Shown here piece by piece: positions 15,952-23,869 of a stretch of DNA of 64,000 nt. This stretch comes from an uncultured Collinsella sp. (GTDB lineage: Bacteria; Actinomycetota; Coriobacteriia; Coriobacteriales; Coriobacteriaceae), in the NCBI GenBank assembly GCA_958435945.1, contig CAUBIC010000007.1, positions 44,933 through 108,932 of the forward strand. The letters are read 5' to 3'. Within the stretch, counting starts at the first letter, position 1. Each line of letters starts with the position of its first letter. The position numbers and the translations under genes were made by a program. The notes under the pieces are model-generated. The model did not search any database. It saw only the letters and a program-made list of their open reading frames with translations, and was not told the origin of the DNA.

Positions 15952-16890
15952 CTAGCAATCTACGATTTCTACCCCGTCTTCCGACAGTTGGTTGGCATGG
16001 ATGATGCGGTTGAGCTCGTCGAGGTATTGCTGCAAGAGGGGAGAGGGTTTGCGGTCGTCATGCATGATGTAGCCCACATGCATCGTCGGGGCGTCTGCCA
16101 GGGGGATCGAGGCCATGCCCCACTGCATTTCGCTGGAGAGTACGCCGGTCGACAGCGCATAGCCGTTCGAGGTGATAAGCAGGTTGGTGAGCGTCCCGCG
16201 GTCGGATACGCGGATATTGCGGTTGCAGGGAATATAGCTAAACGGTTCCTCGGCGTAATAGAAGGAGTTCGAGGTGCCTTGCTCAAAGCTGTAGCGCGTA
16301 TAGGGCGTGAGGTCGGCAAGGGACAGCTGCGAGCGGCGTGCGAGCGGGTGGCGTTTGCTGACGAACACGTGGACCTTCGCATCAAAGAGGGGATGAAAGC
16401 TCGCTCGGGCATCGGCGAAGGCCTTCTGCAGAACGCGGGCGTTAAAGTCATCCAGATACAGAATGCCGATATCGCTGCGAAACGCACGGACGTCGTCGAT
16501 GATCTGCGCCGTGGTGGTCTCGCGCATGATGAACTCGAACTTGCTGTCGCGGCAGCGCTCGACGACGTTGACAAAGGTCTCGACCGAAAACGCGTAGTGC
16601 TGGGCCGAGACGGCAAGGCGCGCCTGGGGTGTGCCGCCGTCCTCGTAGCGTGCCTCGAGCATGTCGGCCTGCTCTACGACCTGGCGCGCATAGCCCAAAA
16701 GCTCGGTGCCGTCGTTGGTGAGCGTGACGCCGCGGCTGGAGCGCGTAAAGATCTCCAGATGGAGCTCCTGTTCCAGGCTTTTGACGGCGTTTGAGATGTT
16801 GGACTGAGCGGTATAGAGGCGCTGGGCTGCAGCGTTGATTGAGCCGGACTCTGCCACGGCAATCAGAAAACGAAGCTGCTGAAGGGTCAT
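15952..16890 (-). CDS. LysR-family transcriptional regulator
   Basis: A 312-residue LysR protein. The N-terminal HTH is MTLQQLRFLIAVAESGSINAAAQRLYTAQSNISNAVKSLE; residues 90-300 are the co-inducer domain. Start 16890 is preferred because AGAGG lies 9 nt upstream; the ATG at 16899 abuts it. It is divergent from metY across 272 bp, so control of sulfur amino-acid synthesis is likely (inference from position). Confidence 0.92.
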   Translation of the reverse strand: MTLQQLRFLIAVAESGSINAAAQRLYTAQSNISNAVKSLEQELHLEIFTRSSRGVTLTNDGTELLGYARQVVEQADMLEARYEDGGTPQARLAVSAQHYAFSVETFVNVVERCRDSKFEFIMRETTTAQIIDDVRAFRSDIGILYLDDFNARVLQKAFADARASFHPLFDAKVHVFVSKRHPLARRSQLSLADLTPYTRYSFEQGTSNSFYYAEEPFSYIPCNRNIRVSDRGTLTNLLITSNGYALSTGVLSSEMQWGMASIPLADAPTMHVGYIMHDDRKPSPLLQQYLDELNRIIHANQLSEDGVEIVDC

Positions 16891-16911
16891 CGACGCCATC
16901 CTCTCGATTGC

Positions 16912-16928
16912 TATCTATAAAACAGATA
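16912..16928. promoter_or_regulatory. LysR-type operator
   Basis: TATCTATAAAACAGATA has TATCT/AGATA ends and fits the T-N11-A LysR pattern. It lies 22 bp upstream of the LysR start and 23 bp before the metY -35. Confidence 0.5.
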
Positions 16929-16950
16929 ACAGATTAGCGCTTTTAAGTGA

Positions 16951-16979
16951 TTGACCGAGGGAAACAATGCTCGTACTAT
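16951..16979 (+). promoter_or_regulatory. metY promoter
   Basis: TTGACC (16951-16956) and TACTAT (16974-16979) with a 17-nt spacer. This gives a 5' leader of about 175 nt. Confidence 0.65.
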
Positions 16980-17047
16980 TCAAAACACACAAAGGCTGTA
17001 GGTAATTAAGCCGACCACGGAACCGGGATGCGAAAGGAGGCCCGCAT

Positions 17048-17101
17048 ATGAATTGCTTACCAAGACGAATGCCGGGCTCCTGTTTGCGCCCGTCGGCGTG
17101 A
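17048..17101 (+). CDS. putative cysteine-containing leader peptide upstream of metY
   Basis: A 17-codon frame, MNCLPRRMPGSCLRPSA, with a perfect AAAGGAGG 7 nt before its ATG. It lies in the metY leader, ending 61 nt before the metY start. It holds two Cys and two Met codons. CTCCT (17077-17081), directly before the second Cys codon, is complementary to the metY ribosome site AAGGAG (17151-17156). This fits a leader peptide whose translation controls metY in response to cysteine or methionine, by analogy with the known mycobacterial Cys leader peptides. It is not proof. Confidence 0.6.
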   Translation: MNCLPRRMPGSCLRPSA

Positions 17102-17162
17102 TCAGGAGACAGCGACTTACTTCTCTTACTCTTATTACTTTTGTTCGATCAAGGAGATCATC

Positions 17163-18473
17163 ATGAGCCAGTTTATCAACAACCCCGAGCACACCTTTGG
17201 TTTCGATACCCTGCAGCTGCACGTTGGCCAGGAGAGCGCCGATCCTGCATCCGACTCCCGTGCTGTGCCTATCTATCAAACCACGAGCTATGTGTTCCGC
17301 AACTCCCAGCACGCCGCCGACCGCTTTGGTCTTGCCGACGCCGGTAACATCTACGGCCGTCTGACCAACTCCACCCAGGGCGTCTTCGAGGACCGTATCG
17401 CCGCGCTCGAGGGTGGCGTGGCCGGTCTTGCCGTCGCCTCCGGTGCCGCTGCCATCACCTATACCCTGCAGGCACTTGCCCAGGCTGGTGACCACGTGGT
17501 CGCCCAGAAGACCATCTACGGCGGTTCCTACAACCTGCTGGAGCACACGCTTTCCCAGTTTGGTGTCGAGACCACCTTCGTCGATGCCCATAACCTGGAC
17601 GAGGTCGAGGGCGCCATCAAGGACAACACCACGGTCATCTATCTCGAGACGCTCGGTAACCCCAACTCCGACATCCCCAACATCGACGCCATCTCCGAGA
17701 TCGCCAAGAAGCATGGTCTGCCGGTTGTCGTCGACAACACCTTCGGCACCCCGTATCTGTTCCGTCCGCTGGAGCATGGTGCCAACATCGTCGTCCACTC
17801 CGCAACCAAGTTTATCGGCGGCCACGGCACCTCGCTGGGCGGTGTGATCGTCGACGGCGGTAACTTCGATTGGAAGGCGAGTGGCAAGTACGCCCAGATC
17901 GCTGAGCCCAACCCCTCCTACCACGGTGTTTCGTTTGCCGAGGCTGCCGGTCCCGCCGCCTTTGCAACCTATGTCCGCGCTATCCTGCTGCGTGACGAGG
18001 GCGCCTGCATCAGCCCGTTCAACGCCTGGGTCCTGCTCCAGGGCACCGAGACTCTGTCGCTGCGCGTTGACCGTCATGTCGAGAACACCAAGAAGGTCGT
18101 TGAGTTCCTGACCGGTGACAGCCACGTTGCCAAGGTGAACCACCCGAGCCTGCCCGAGCATCCCGACCATGAGCTGTACCAGAAGTACTTCCCCAACGGC
18201 GGTGCCTCGATCTTTACCTTTGAGATTAAGGGTGGCCAGGAGGCAGCTTGGAAGTTCATCGATCATCTGCAGGTGTTCTCGCTGCTCGCCAACGTGGCCG
18301 ACGTCAAGTCGCTCGTCGTGCACCCGGCTACCACCACGCACTCCCAGCTCTCTGCCGAGGAGCTCGCCGAGCAGAACATCACGCCCTCCACGATCCGTCT
18401 TTCCATCGGTACCGAGAACGCCGAGGACATCATTTGGGATCTGAAGCAGGCCTTTGCCGCACTGGACGAGTAA
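17163..18473 (+). CDS. metY: O-acetylhomoserine sulfhydrylase (PLP enzyme)
   Basis: A 436-residue Cys/Met metabolism PLP enzyme that makes homocysteine from O-acetylhomoserine and sulfide. Seen are the N-terminal FGFDTLQLHVGQ and AVPIYQTTSYVF, the cofactor-binding VVDNTFGTPYL, and the PLP lysine in HSATKFIGGHGTSLGG. Length and motifs fit MetY rather than MetB or MetC. AAGGAG lies 6 nt before the ATG. A LysR gene is divergent, a leader peptide lies upstream, and a strong terminator follows. Confidence 0.95.
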   Translation: MSQFINNPEHTFGFDTLQLHVGQESADPASDSRAVPIYQTTSYVFRNSQHAADRFGLADAGNIYGRLTNSTQGVFEDRIAALEGGVAGLAVASGAAAITYTLQALAQAGDHVVAQKTIYGGSYNLLEHTLSQFGVETTFVDAHNLDEVEGAIKDNTTVIYLETLGNPNSDIPNIDAISEIAKKHGLPVVVDNTFGTPYLFRPLEHGANIVVHSATKFIGGHGTSLGGVIVDGGNFDWKASGKYAQIAEPNPSYHGVSFAEAAGPAAFATYVRAILLRDEGACISPFNAWVLLQGTETLSLRVDRHVENTKKVVEFLTGDSHVAKVNHPSLPEHPDHELYQKYFPNGGASIFTFEIKGGQEAAWKFIDHLQVFSLLANVADVKSLVVHPATTTHSQLSAEELAEQNITPSTIRLSIGTENAEDIIWDLKQAFAALDE

Positions 18474-18535
18474 GGCGACTTGTGCAAGGACCCCTTGCGA
18501 CTCGATAGGTATAACTGCATAAAATGCCTGCTCAA

Positions 18536-18574
18536 GGCGCCTGTGCGAACAATGGTCGCACAGGCGCCTTTTTT
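18536..18574 (+). terminator. metY terminator
   Basis: GGCGCCTGTGCGA pairs perfectly with TCGCACAGGCGCC across a 7-nt loop, followed by TTTTTT. Confidence 0.93.
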
Positions 18575-18785
18575 GCATAGAGAGGGTGCAAAAACAGGGT
18601 TTTTGGCACGCTTTATGCAATCGAGATGTGGAAAACTCCTGTTGAGAGGATGTGAGTTTTACGCAAATGACGTGCGCCTTTTGAGAAAAACCGCAGGTCG
18701 CGATTTGCTCGGGGTACTATGCAGCGCGATCGAATCACACGCAGCTCAAACGCAGCAAAAACGCACTACGGAGGTTTCCAGCTAC

Positions 18786-19562
18786 ATGAGGATTGATTCA
18801 CGAAAACCGAAAGCCGCCGCCCTTTCCGCCGCTCTGACCGTGGCACTTTTGACGGGCGCCGGCGCAACTGATGCCCGCGCGGCAACACTATCCGATACGG
18901 TCGGATCCACGCCGTCCGAGGCGACGCTGATGCAGCCCGTCGACTATCGCGGCGACGGCTTTGGCTCCATGCAGGAGTGGAACGCCTCTATGGGGGCCAA
19001 GCGCGATTCCCTGGAGGTCCGCGCCCAGATCATCATGAACATGTACGGTGACTATGCCACCGATGACGAGCGCGCTGTACTGCAAGGTTGTATCGATGGT
19101 GCGGGCAGTCTTTTGACGATGGAAGAGGTCGACGCGAAGTCGGCCGAGCTCGACGAGCTTCGCTCCGCGCTCGAGGATGCTAAGCGCGAGGCGCTCGAGG
19201 CTGCGGCTGCCGAAGCCGAGGCCGCTGAGGCCGTTCAGGCTTCGTATTACAACGCCGGCTCCGGCTCGTCTTACGCGTCTGCTGCGTATTACGCGAACGG
19301 CTCGGGCCTGACGCGCTCGAGCGGCGTCAATAACTATAACGGTCGTCGTGAGACCTATTACAGCAGCAACGTGCTCTACCATCACCGCACGGGCGAGTGG
19401 ACTCAGGATTCCGAGGGCTTTTGGCGCGATTCCGATGGTTACTACGTCGTGGCCGCGGGCGATAAGGCTCAGGGCTCCACGTTTACCGGTTCCAAGGGCG
19501 AGTGCAAGGTCTATGACTCCGGCTGCGCAGCCGGAACCACCGACTACTATACCGGTTGGTAA
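18786..19562 (+). CDS. secreted protein with coiled-coil and C-terminal 3D-like domain
   Basis: A 258-residue exported protein. Residues 1-36 are a signal peptide (SAALTVALLTGAGATDARA). A helical, Glu/Ala-rich coiled-coil segment lies around residues 115-155 (ELRSALEDAKREALEAAA). A Tyr/Ser/Gly-rich linker follows, and the end (YYVVAAGDKAQGSTF, CKVYDSGCAAGTTDYYTGW) resembles small 3D/double-psi-barrel domains of Firmicute cell-wall proteins, where a YD-x-GC-x-xGT-x-D pattern recurs. CGGAGG precedes ATG 18786; the upstream open frame overlaps the metY terminator and is not coding. A cell-wall role is inference. Confidence 0.75.
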   Translation: MRIDSRKPKAAALSAALTVALLTGAGATDARAATLSDTVGSTPSEATLMQPVDYRGDGFGSMQEWNASMGAKRDSLEVRAQIIMNMYGDYATDDERAVLQGCIDGAGSLLTMEEVDAKSAELDELRSALEDAKREALEAAAAEAEAAEAVQASYYNAGSGSSYASAAYYANGSGLTRSSGVNNYNGRRETYYSSNVLYHHRTGEWTQDSEGFWRDSDGYYVVAAGDKAQGSTFTGSKGECKVYDSGCAAGTTDYYTGW

Positions 19563-19586
19563 TCTGCCATAAGCCAATAGGACATG

Positions 19587-19639
19587 ACGGGCGGGCGTCT
19601 TTACCGAGCCTTTGGGCAACGTAAGGGCGTCCGTTTTTT
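19587..19639 (+). terminator. probable terminator after secreted protein
   Basis: ACGGGCG (19587-19593) pairs with CGTCCGT (19628-19634, one G-U), followed by TTTTTT. Confidence 0.5.
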
Positions 19640-19749
19640 GTGCATGCTTGAGCTAACAGAGCGCTTACCGTGGCAGTACGCCGCGCATATGGGCGCGGGG
19701 CACACTAAGTCACGAGAAACAAAGTCTTTCTCGTGGAGGAAGTGGTTCC

Positions 19750-19968
19750 ATGAACGCTCGAGATGTCGCTATTGCCGTCGTTGCCCTTTTGATCGGATGC
19801 CTTGGTCCGACGGCGGTGTTAACTGCCGGCTTGCAGTCCGCTACGGGCGCCGCTCCTGTGATTGTGGGCGCCTTGATTGCAGCGGCGTTGCTGGGAAGCG
19901 CCGGCGTGCTACTTTGCCGCGATGACGAGGACGAGGTTCCGGAATCGCAAAATAAGCCTCAGTTTTAG
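19750..19968 (+). CDS. small two-helix membrane protein, unknown function
   Basis: A 72-residue protein. Two hydrophobic helices (residues 5-29 and 35-56) are followed by a short charged tail (CRDDEDEVPESQNK). GTGGAGGAAG lies upstream of the ATG, giving a good ribosome site. The overlapping 19584-19925 frame has no such signal. I do not recognise a family. Confidence 0.65.
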   Translation: MNARDVAIAVVALLIGCLGPTAVLTAGLQSATGAAPVIVGALIAAALLGSAGVLLCRDDEDEVPESQNKPQF

Positions 19969-19984
19969 CCTCGAGCTAAATGCA

Positions 19985-20024
19985 ACAGGCCTTCGCGAAT
20001 GACGGAATCCTCGCGAAGGCCTGT
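19985..20024. terminator. strong stem-loop between convergent genes
   Basis: ACAGGCCTTCGCGA pairs perfectly with TCGCGAAGGCCTGT over 14 bp with a 12-nt loop. It lies between the small membrane protein and panE, which converge, so it probably serves both. T runs are weak. Confidence 0.65.
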
Positions 20025-20059
20025 CTGCTTGTATTGCGCACGTCGCGATGCGGCCGAGG

Positions 20060-20974
20060 CTACCAGCTGCCTTCTATTTCGCGAATCCTCTGGTAGAGCC
20101 AATCGTTTTGCGGCACTTGGATATCGTGTTTGGCGGCCAGGCGGCAAATGGTGCCCGCGAACTCCTCGACTTCGGTCTTTCGTTGTGCGATGCGGTCCTG
20201 CGCCATCGAGGGCATACCGGTGGGGTCGATTCCCTCGATGAGGTGCACCATCTGCGTCAGGTCTGCCTCGGTCAGCTCAATGCCCTCGGCATTGGCGACC
20301 GCAAGTGTCTCTCGCATGGCGGAGACAAAGCAGCGGCGCTGCTCGGAGCCGGCCTCTGTGGCGCTTCCATACGTTCCGCCGTAGGCCATGCACGTCTGGT
20401 TGATACCATCGTTGAGCATGAGTTTGGCCCACATGCGGTGCGCAATGTCGCTCTCGACGGTATGGGCGATGCCGCAGCGTGTGTAGAGCTCGTCGATGGC
20501 GGTGACGGTTGCGGGCTCGGTGCCCGCTGCCGCGCCAAAGCGAATCTCGCCCGCATTGGTAAAGGTGAGCTCTCCGTCGAGGAACACGGCATCCATGCCC
20601 TGGCAGATGCCCAGGACGGTGTGCTTCCAGCCAAAGCGCTCGGCAATCTTTTGCTCGCTCGTAATGCCGTTGCACAGCGAGGCGATGAGCGTGTTGGGTC
20701 CCACGACGCGCTCCATAGTCTTGAGTGCTTGGTTGAGTCCCGTCGTCTTGACCGTGAGAATGACCAGATCGGCGGGCGTTGCCTCACTGACGCGCACGGA
20801 CTTGAGTGCGCAGGGCTCGCCGTTGACCGTAAGGGCGTCGCCTGCGTGACGCTCGAAACGGGCGTCGTCCATGACGTATTCGACGGCATCGTCGCCGAGT
20901 GCCTGGGCGATCATGCTGCCGTAGAGTAGCCCGACGCCGCCCTTGCCGATAAAGGCAACCTTGTTGATCTGCAC
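20060..20974 (-). CDS. panE: 2-dehydropantoate 2-reductase
   Basis: About 304 residues. The N-terminal NADPH-binding GKGGVGLLYGSMIAQ, the middle motif LTVKTTGLNQAL and the C-terminal helical domain with GTYGSATEAGSEQRR and EGIDPTGMPSMAQD fit the ApbA/PanE family, which reduces ketopantoate in pantothenate synthesis. The GTG at 20974 lies 9 nt after GAGGAG; an ATG at 20983 directly abuts that site. No panB or panC is next to it, so other 2-oxoacid reductases of the family cannot be excluded. Confidence 0.85.
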   Translation of the reverse strand: MQINKVAFIGKGGVGLLYGSMIAQALGDDAVEYVMDDARFERHAGDALTVNGEPCALKSVRVSEATPADLVILTVKTTGLNQALKTMERVVGPNTLIASLCNGITSEQKIAERFGWKHTVLGICQGMDAVFLDGELTFTNAGEIRFGAAAGTEPATVTAIDELYTRCGIAHTVESDIAHRMWAKLMLNDGINQTCMAYGGTYGSATEAGSEQRRCFVSAMRETLAVANAEGIELTEADLTQMVHLIEGIDPTGMPSMAQDRIAQRKTEVEEFAGTICRLAAKHDIQVPQNDWLYQRIREIEGSW

Positions 20975-21090
20975 GTGAATCATCTCCTCACAAAAAGGCG
21001 CCCGCGTGCGGGGCGCCTGGTGGATTGTATGCCGCTGGAGCATGTAGCGTGCACCGGAGGCGGAATTTAGAAGAACAAACGCATGGGAAC

Positions 21091-21285
21091 TTATGCCGCG
21101 GGGCAGATGGCAAAAACGCGTGCGGGATATCCAACGCCATCGCGCGCCTTGGGGAAGGTGCAGAAGATGACGGCGCCTGTGGCGGGAAGCTCGTCCAGAT
21201 GGTCCATGATCTCGGTCTGGTAACAGTCGACCGAGAGGATGTATTGCTCGCCGGGATAGGGGTGGGCGTCCTCACGCGTGGCCAC
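21091..21285 (-). CDS. small conserved-looking hypothetical protein
   Basis: 64 residues from a GTG start with an excellent AAAGGAGG 5 nt upstream. The sequence has a balanced composition (GEQYILSVDCYQTEIMDHLD, TGAVIFCTFPKARDG) and looks coding. It lies upstream of panE on the same strand with a gap of about 115 nt. I do not recognise a family. Confidence 0.6.
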   Translation of the reverse strand: MATREDAHPYPGEQYILSVDCYQTEIMDHLDELPATGAVIFCTFPKARDGVGYPARVFAICPAA

Positions 21286-21447
21286 GCTCGCCTCCTTTCA
21301 TCGGGCTTTTTGCTGATGTTAAAGCGGTGCCGTGACGGCCTGATTTCTGCTGCGTTACGATACGTTCTCGATTGCGATTCCGATGTGCTTCGATGACGTG
21401 ACAGGTTTGTTTCGCCTTATCAGGGCTTCGATGGGGGAGGAGGGGCC

Positions 21448-22638
21448 GTGCAATATCGCGTTGACCCCAAAAGCGGTAACCGTATCTCGGCGTTGGGGCT
21501 GGGCTGCATGAGGTTTCCCGGTGCGCCGGGACGCCCGGATGCGAAGACAGCCGACGCCATCATCTCCCGTGCAGTGGAGCAGGGGATTAACTACCTGGAC
21601 ACGGCCTATCTCTATCCCGGCAACGAGGCTTGCGTGGGCGCTTCGCTTGAGCGCCTGGGCCTACGCGACCAGGTTTTGCTCGCGACCAAGCTGCCGCATG
21701 CTTCGTGCAAATGCGCGGAGGATTTCGACCGGTTCTTTGACGAACAGCTGCGTCGGCTGCGGACTGACCATATCGACTATTACCTTATGCACAACATCAC
21801 CTCGCCCGCCCAGTGGAAACGTGTGGTGGCGTTGGGCATCGAGGACTGGATCGCGCGTCAAAAGGCGGCGGGGCGCATTCGCCAGATTGGTTTTTCGTAT
21901 CACGGCAGCGCGGCGGATTTCCTGACGGTGCTTGACGCATATGACTGGGATTTTTGCCAGATCCAGTACAACTATGCCGGCGAGCGTTACCAAGCGGGAA
22001 CGGCAGGACTCATGGCGGCTGCGGAGCGCGGTCTTGCGGTGTTTGTGATGGAGCCACTGCTGGGCGGTCGTCTAGCGGGCAAACTTCCGCCGCGGGCACG
22101 CGCTGTGCTCGATGGCGCCCGTGACCCGCATTTGCGCACTCCGGCCGCCTGGGGGCTTTCGTGGGTGTGGAACCATCCTCAGGTGACGATGCTGCTTTCG
22201 GGTATGACCGATATCGCGCAAGTGGATGAGAACGCGGTGTTGGCCGATCGGGCCCTGCCGGATTCGATGACGGCTGCTCAGCTCGATGCCATCGCACGCG
22301 TGCTGAGGGAGTTTGAAAAATCGAATCGCGTGCCCTGCACGGGATGCGGCTATTGCATGCCGTGTCCTAAAGGCATCAATATCCCTGGGTGTTTTGCTGC
22401 CTACAACGCAAGCTATGCGCACAGCTGGTTTACGGGGCTGTCTCAATACTTTACGGCGAGCGCGGTGCGGACGAACGAGCCCAAGCTGGTGAGCAATTGC
22501 GTCAAGTGCGGCAAATGCGCGCGGCATTGCCCGCAGCACATCGATATCCCCGGGCGCTTGGACGACGTACGCCGCCGTTTTCAGCCTGGCCCCGTGACGG
22601 CGGTGCTTAAGGCCTTCGGCAAAACGCGCTCCTCGTGA
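21448..22638 (+). CDS. aldo/keto reductase with C-terminal 4Fe-4S ferredoxin domain
   Basis: A 396-residue protein. Residues 1-280 are an aldo/keto reductase barrel (LGLGCMRFPG, NYLDTAYLYPGNE, DYYLMHNITSP, IGFSYHG). The C-terminal part has two iron-sulfur motifs, CTGCGYCMPCPKGINIPGC and CVKCGKCARHCPQHIDIPG, as in anaerobe-type ferredoxin-linked AKRs. The GTG start 21448 is preceded by GGGGGAGGAGGGG. Substrate is unknown; electrons could come from ferredoxin instead of NADPH. Confidence 0.9.
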   Translation: MQYRVDPKSGNRISALGLGCMRFPGAPGRPDAKTADAIISRAVEQGINYLDTAYLYPGNEACVGASLERLGLRDQVLLATKLPHASCKCAEDFDRFFDEQLRRLRTDHIDYYLMHNITSPAQWKRVVALGIEDWIARQKAAGRIRQIGFSYHGSAADFLTVLDAYDWDFCQIQYNYAGERYQAGTAGLMAAAERGLAVFVMEPLLGGRLAGKLPPRARAVLDGARDPHLRTPAAWGLSWVWNHPQVTMLLSGMTDIAQVDENAVLADRALPDSMTAAQLDAIARVLREFEKSNRVPCTGCGYCMPCPKGINIPGCFAAYNASYAHSWFTGLSQYFTASAVRTNEPKLVSNCVKCGKCARHCPQHIDIPGRLDDVRRRFQPGPVTAVLKAFGKTRSS

Positions 22639-22716
22639 CCCTTTTATAACTTGCGGTGGAATAGTTCCTGCTTGCGGCAGAATAAGGCATCGACAGGAAC
22701 TATTTCACCGCAACTG
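22639..22716 (+). repeat. 78-bp hairpin repeat, copy 1
   Basis: Arms 22651-22670 and 22694-22713 are 20-bp inverted repeats. The single mismatch is a G-U pair in RNA. The loop is 23 nt. Copy 2 (23775-23852) matches almost base for base. Both copies end just before the ribosome site of the next gene. Confidence 0.85.
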
Positions 22717-22728
22717 AAGGGGGCTGTC

Positions 22729-23748
22729 GTGGGCCATCGGGATTCATGTGATGATTTGCGTGAGGTTCGTTGGGGCGTTTTGGGCGCTGGACGCATTTCT
22801 CATCGATTTGCATCGTCGCTCAAGAAGGTCGACGGGGCACGGCTGGTGGCTGCGGCCGGCCGCACTCCTGCACATGTCGAGGAATTTTGCCGAGCGTTTT
22901 CGATTGATGCCGCGCACAGTTATGCCACGGCTGACGATAGCGGCGATGCGGCTTATGATGCGCTGATTGCCGACCCCGATGTCGACGCAATCTACTTGGC
23001 TCTTCCACATGGCATGCATGCGCATTGGGTCTGTCGGACACTGCGCGCGGGAAAGGCCGTACTGTGCGAAAAGCCGGCCGTTTTGAATGAAGAAGAGGCC
23101 CATGCGATCGCCTCCGTTTCCCGTGAGTGCGGCGTGCCGTTTATGGAAGCGATGAAAAATCGGTTTTGTCCGATGCGTACTCGCGTGAAGGGCTTGCTTG
23201 CGTTGGGCGAGCTCGGCCGTATCGTTTCGATCGAAAGCGTGCAAAAACTCGATTATGGTGAGTCCCCTTCGAGTTATCTGCTCGATCCCTTGCAGGGTGG
23301 CTGTCTATATGACATGGGCTGCTATGCGGTCGGGTGGTTTGAGGATCTGCTTGCGGGTGCGTGCGATGTTTCGTCTCGTGAAGTTCGCTGGCGTGACGTA
23401 TCGGGCGGCCGCGTGGATTGGGCCGACGAGGTCCATATGAGTGTCGGCGGCATATCCATTCATATGGTGGTCGACGGCAAAGCAGCATATGAAAGCCGCT
23501 TAACGATTGCCTGCGAGCGGGGCTCGTTGGAAATCGAGCGCCTTCATCGCCCCGAGCTCGCCCATGTGAAGTGCTCCGATGGACGAATGCTCGAAATAAA
23601 TGCCCCGTTTGAGGTCGATGATTTCTACGGTGAAATCCAGCATGCGACCCAGCTCATCCGGGCGGGGAAACTCGAGAGTCCCGTCATGCCCCTTGCCGCC
23701 ACACAGCGCTGCGCGCGCATTATCGATGCAATCCGTCTAGCCCTCTAG
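22729..23748 (+). CDS. Gfo/Idh/MocA-family oxidoreductase
   Basis: A 339-residue NAD(P)-dependent dehydrogenase similar to trans-1,2-dihydrobenzene-1,2-diol dehydrogenase-like members. It has WGVLGAGRISHRFASSL, DAIYLALPHGMHAHW and the CEKPAVLNEEEA motif. GTG 22729 follows GAAGGGGG, which sits just after the hairpin repeat. It is distinct in sequence from the relative at 14223. Substrate is not known. Confidence 0.88.
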   Translation: MGHRDSCDDLREVRWGVLGAGRISHRFASSLKKVDGARLVAAAGRTPAHVEEFCRAFSIDAAHSYATADDSGDAAYDALIADPDVDAIYLALPHGMHAHWVCRTLRAGKAVLCEKPAVLNEEEAHAIASVSRECGVPFMEAMKNRFCPMRTRVKGLLALGELGRIVSIESVQKLDYGESPSSYLLDPLQGGCLYDMGCYAVGWFEDLLAGACDVSSREVRWRDVSGGRVDWADEVHMSVGGISIHMVVDGKAAYESRLTIACERGSLEIERLHRPELAHVKCSDGRMLEINAPFEVDDFYGEIQHATQLIRAGKLESPVMPLAATQRCARIIDAIRLAL

Positions 23749-23774
23749 GGCTTGGTGGCCCGCATCTCTGATGC

Positions 23775-23852
23775 CCCTTTTATAGCTTGCGGTGGAATAG
23801 TTCCTGTTTGCGGCAGAATAAGGCATCGACAGGAACTATTTCACCGCAACTG
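23775..23852 (+). repeat. 78-bp hairpin repeat, copy 2
   Basis: Arms 23787-23806 and 23830-23849, with the same 20-bp stem including the G-U pair. It differs from copy 1 at about three positions and lies directly upstream of the nfo ribosome site (GAGGGGGAG). Confidence 0.85.
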
Positions 23853-23869
23853 ATGAGGGGGAGCTGGGG

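Noticed and set aside
17048..17162. SAM riboswitch in the metY leader
   Set aside because: None of the SAM-I conserved core segments is present; the leader peptide explains the region better.
16980..18620. 546-codon minus-strand frame opposite metY
   Set aside because: Mirror of metY codon bias. metY has full family motifs, promoter and terminator.
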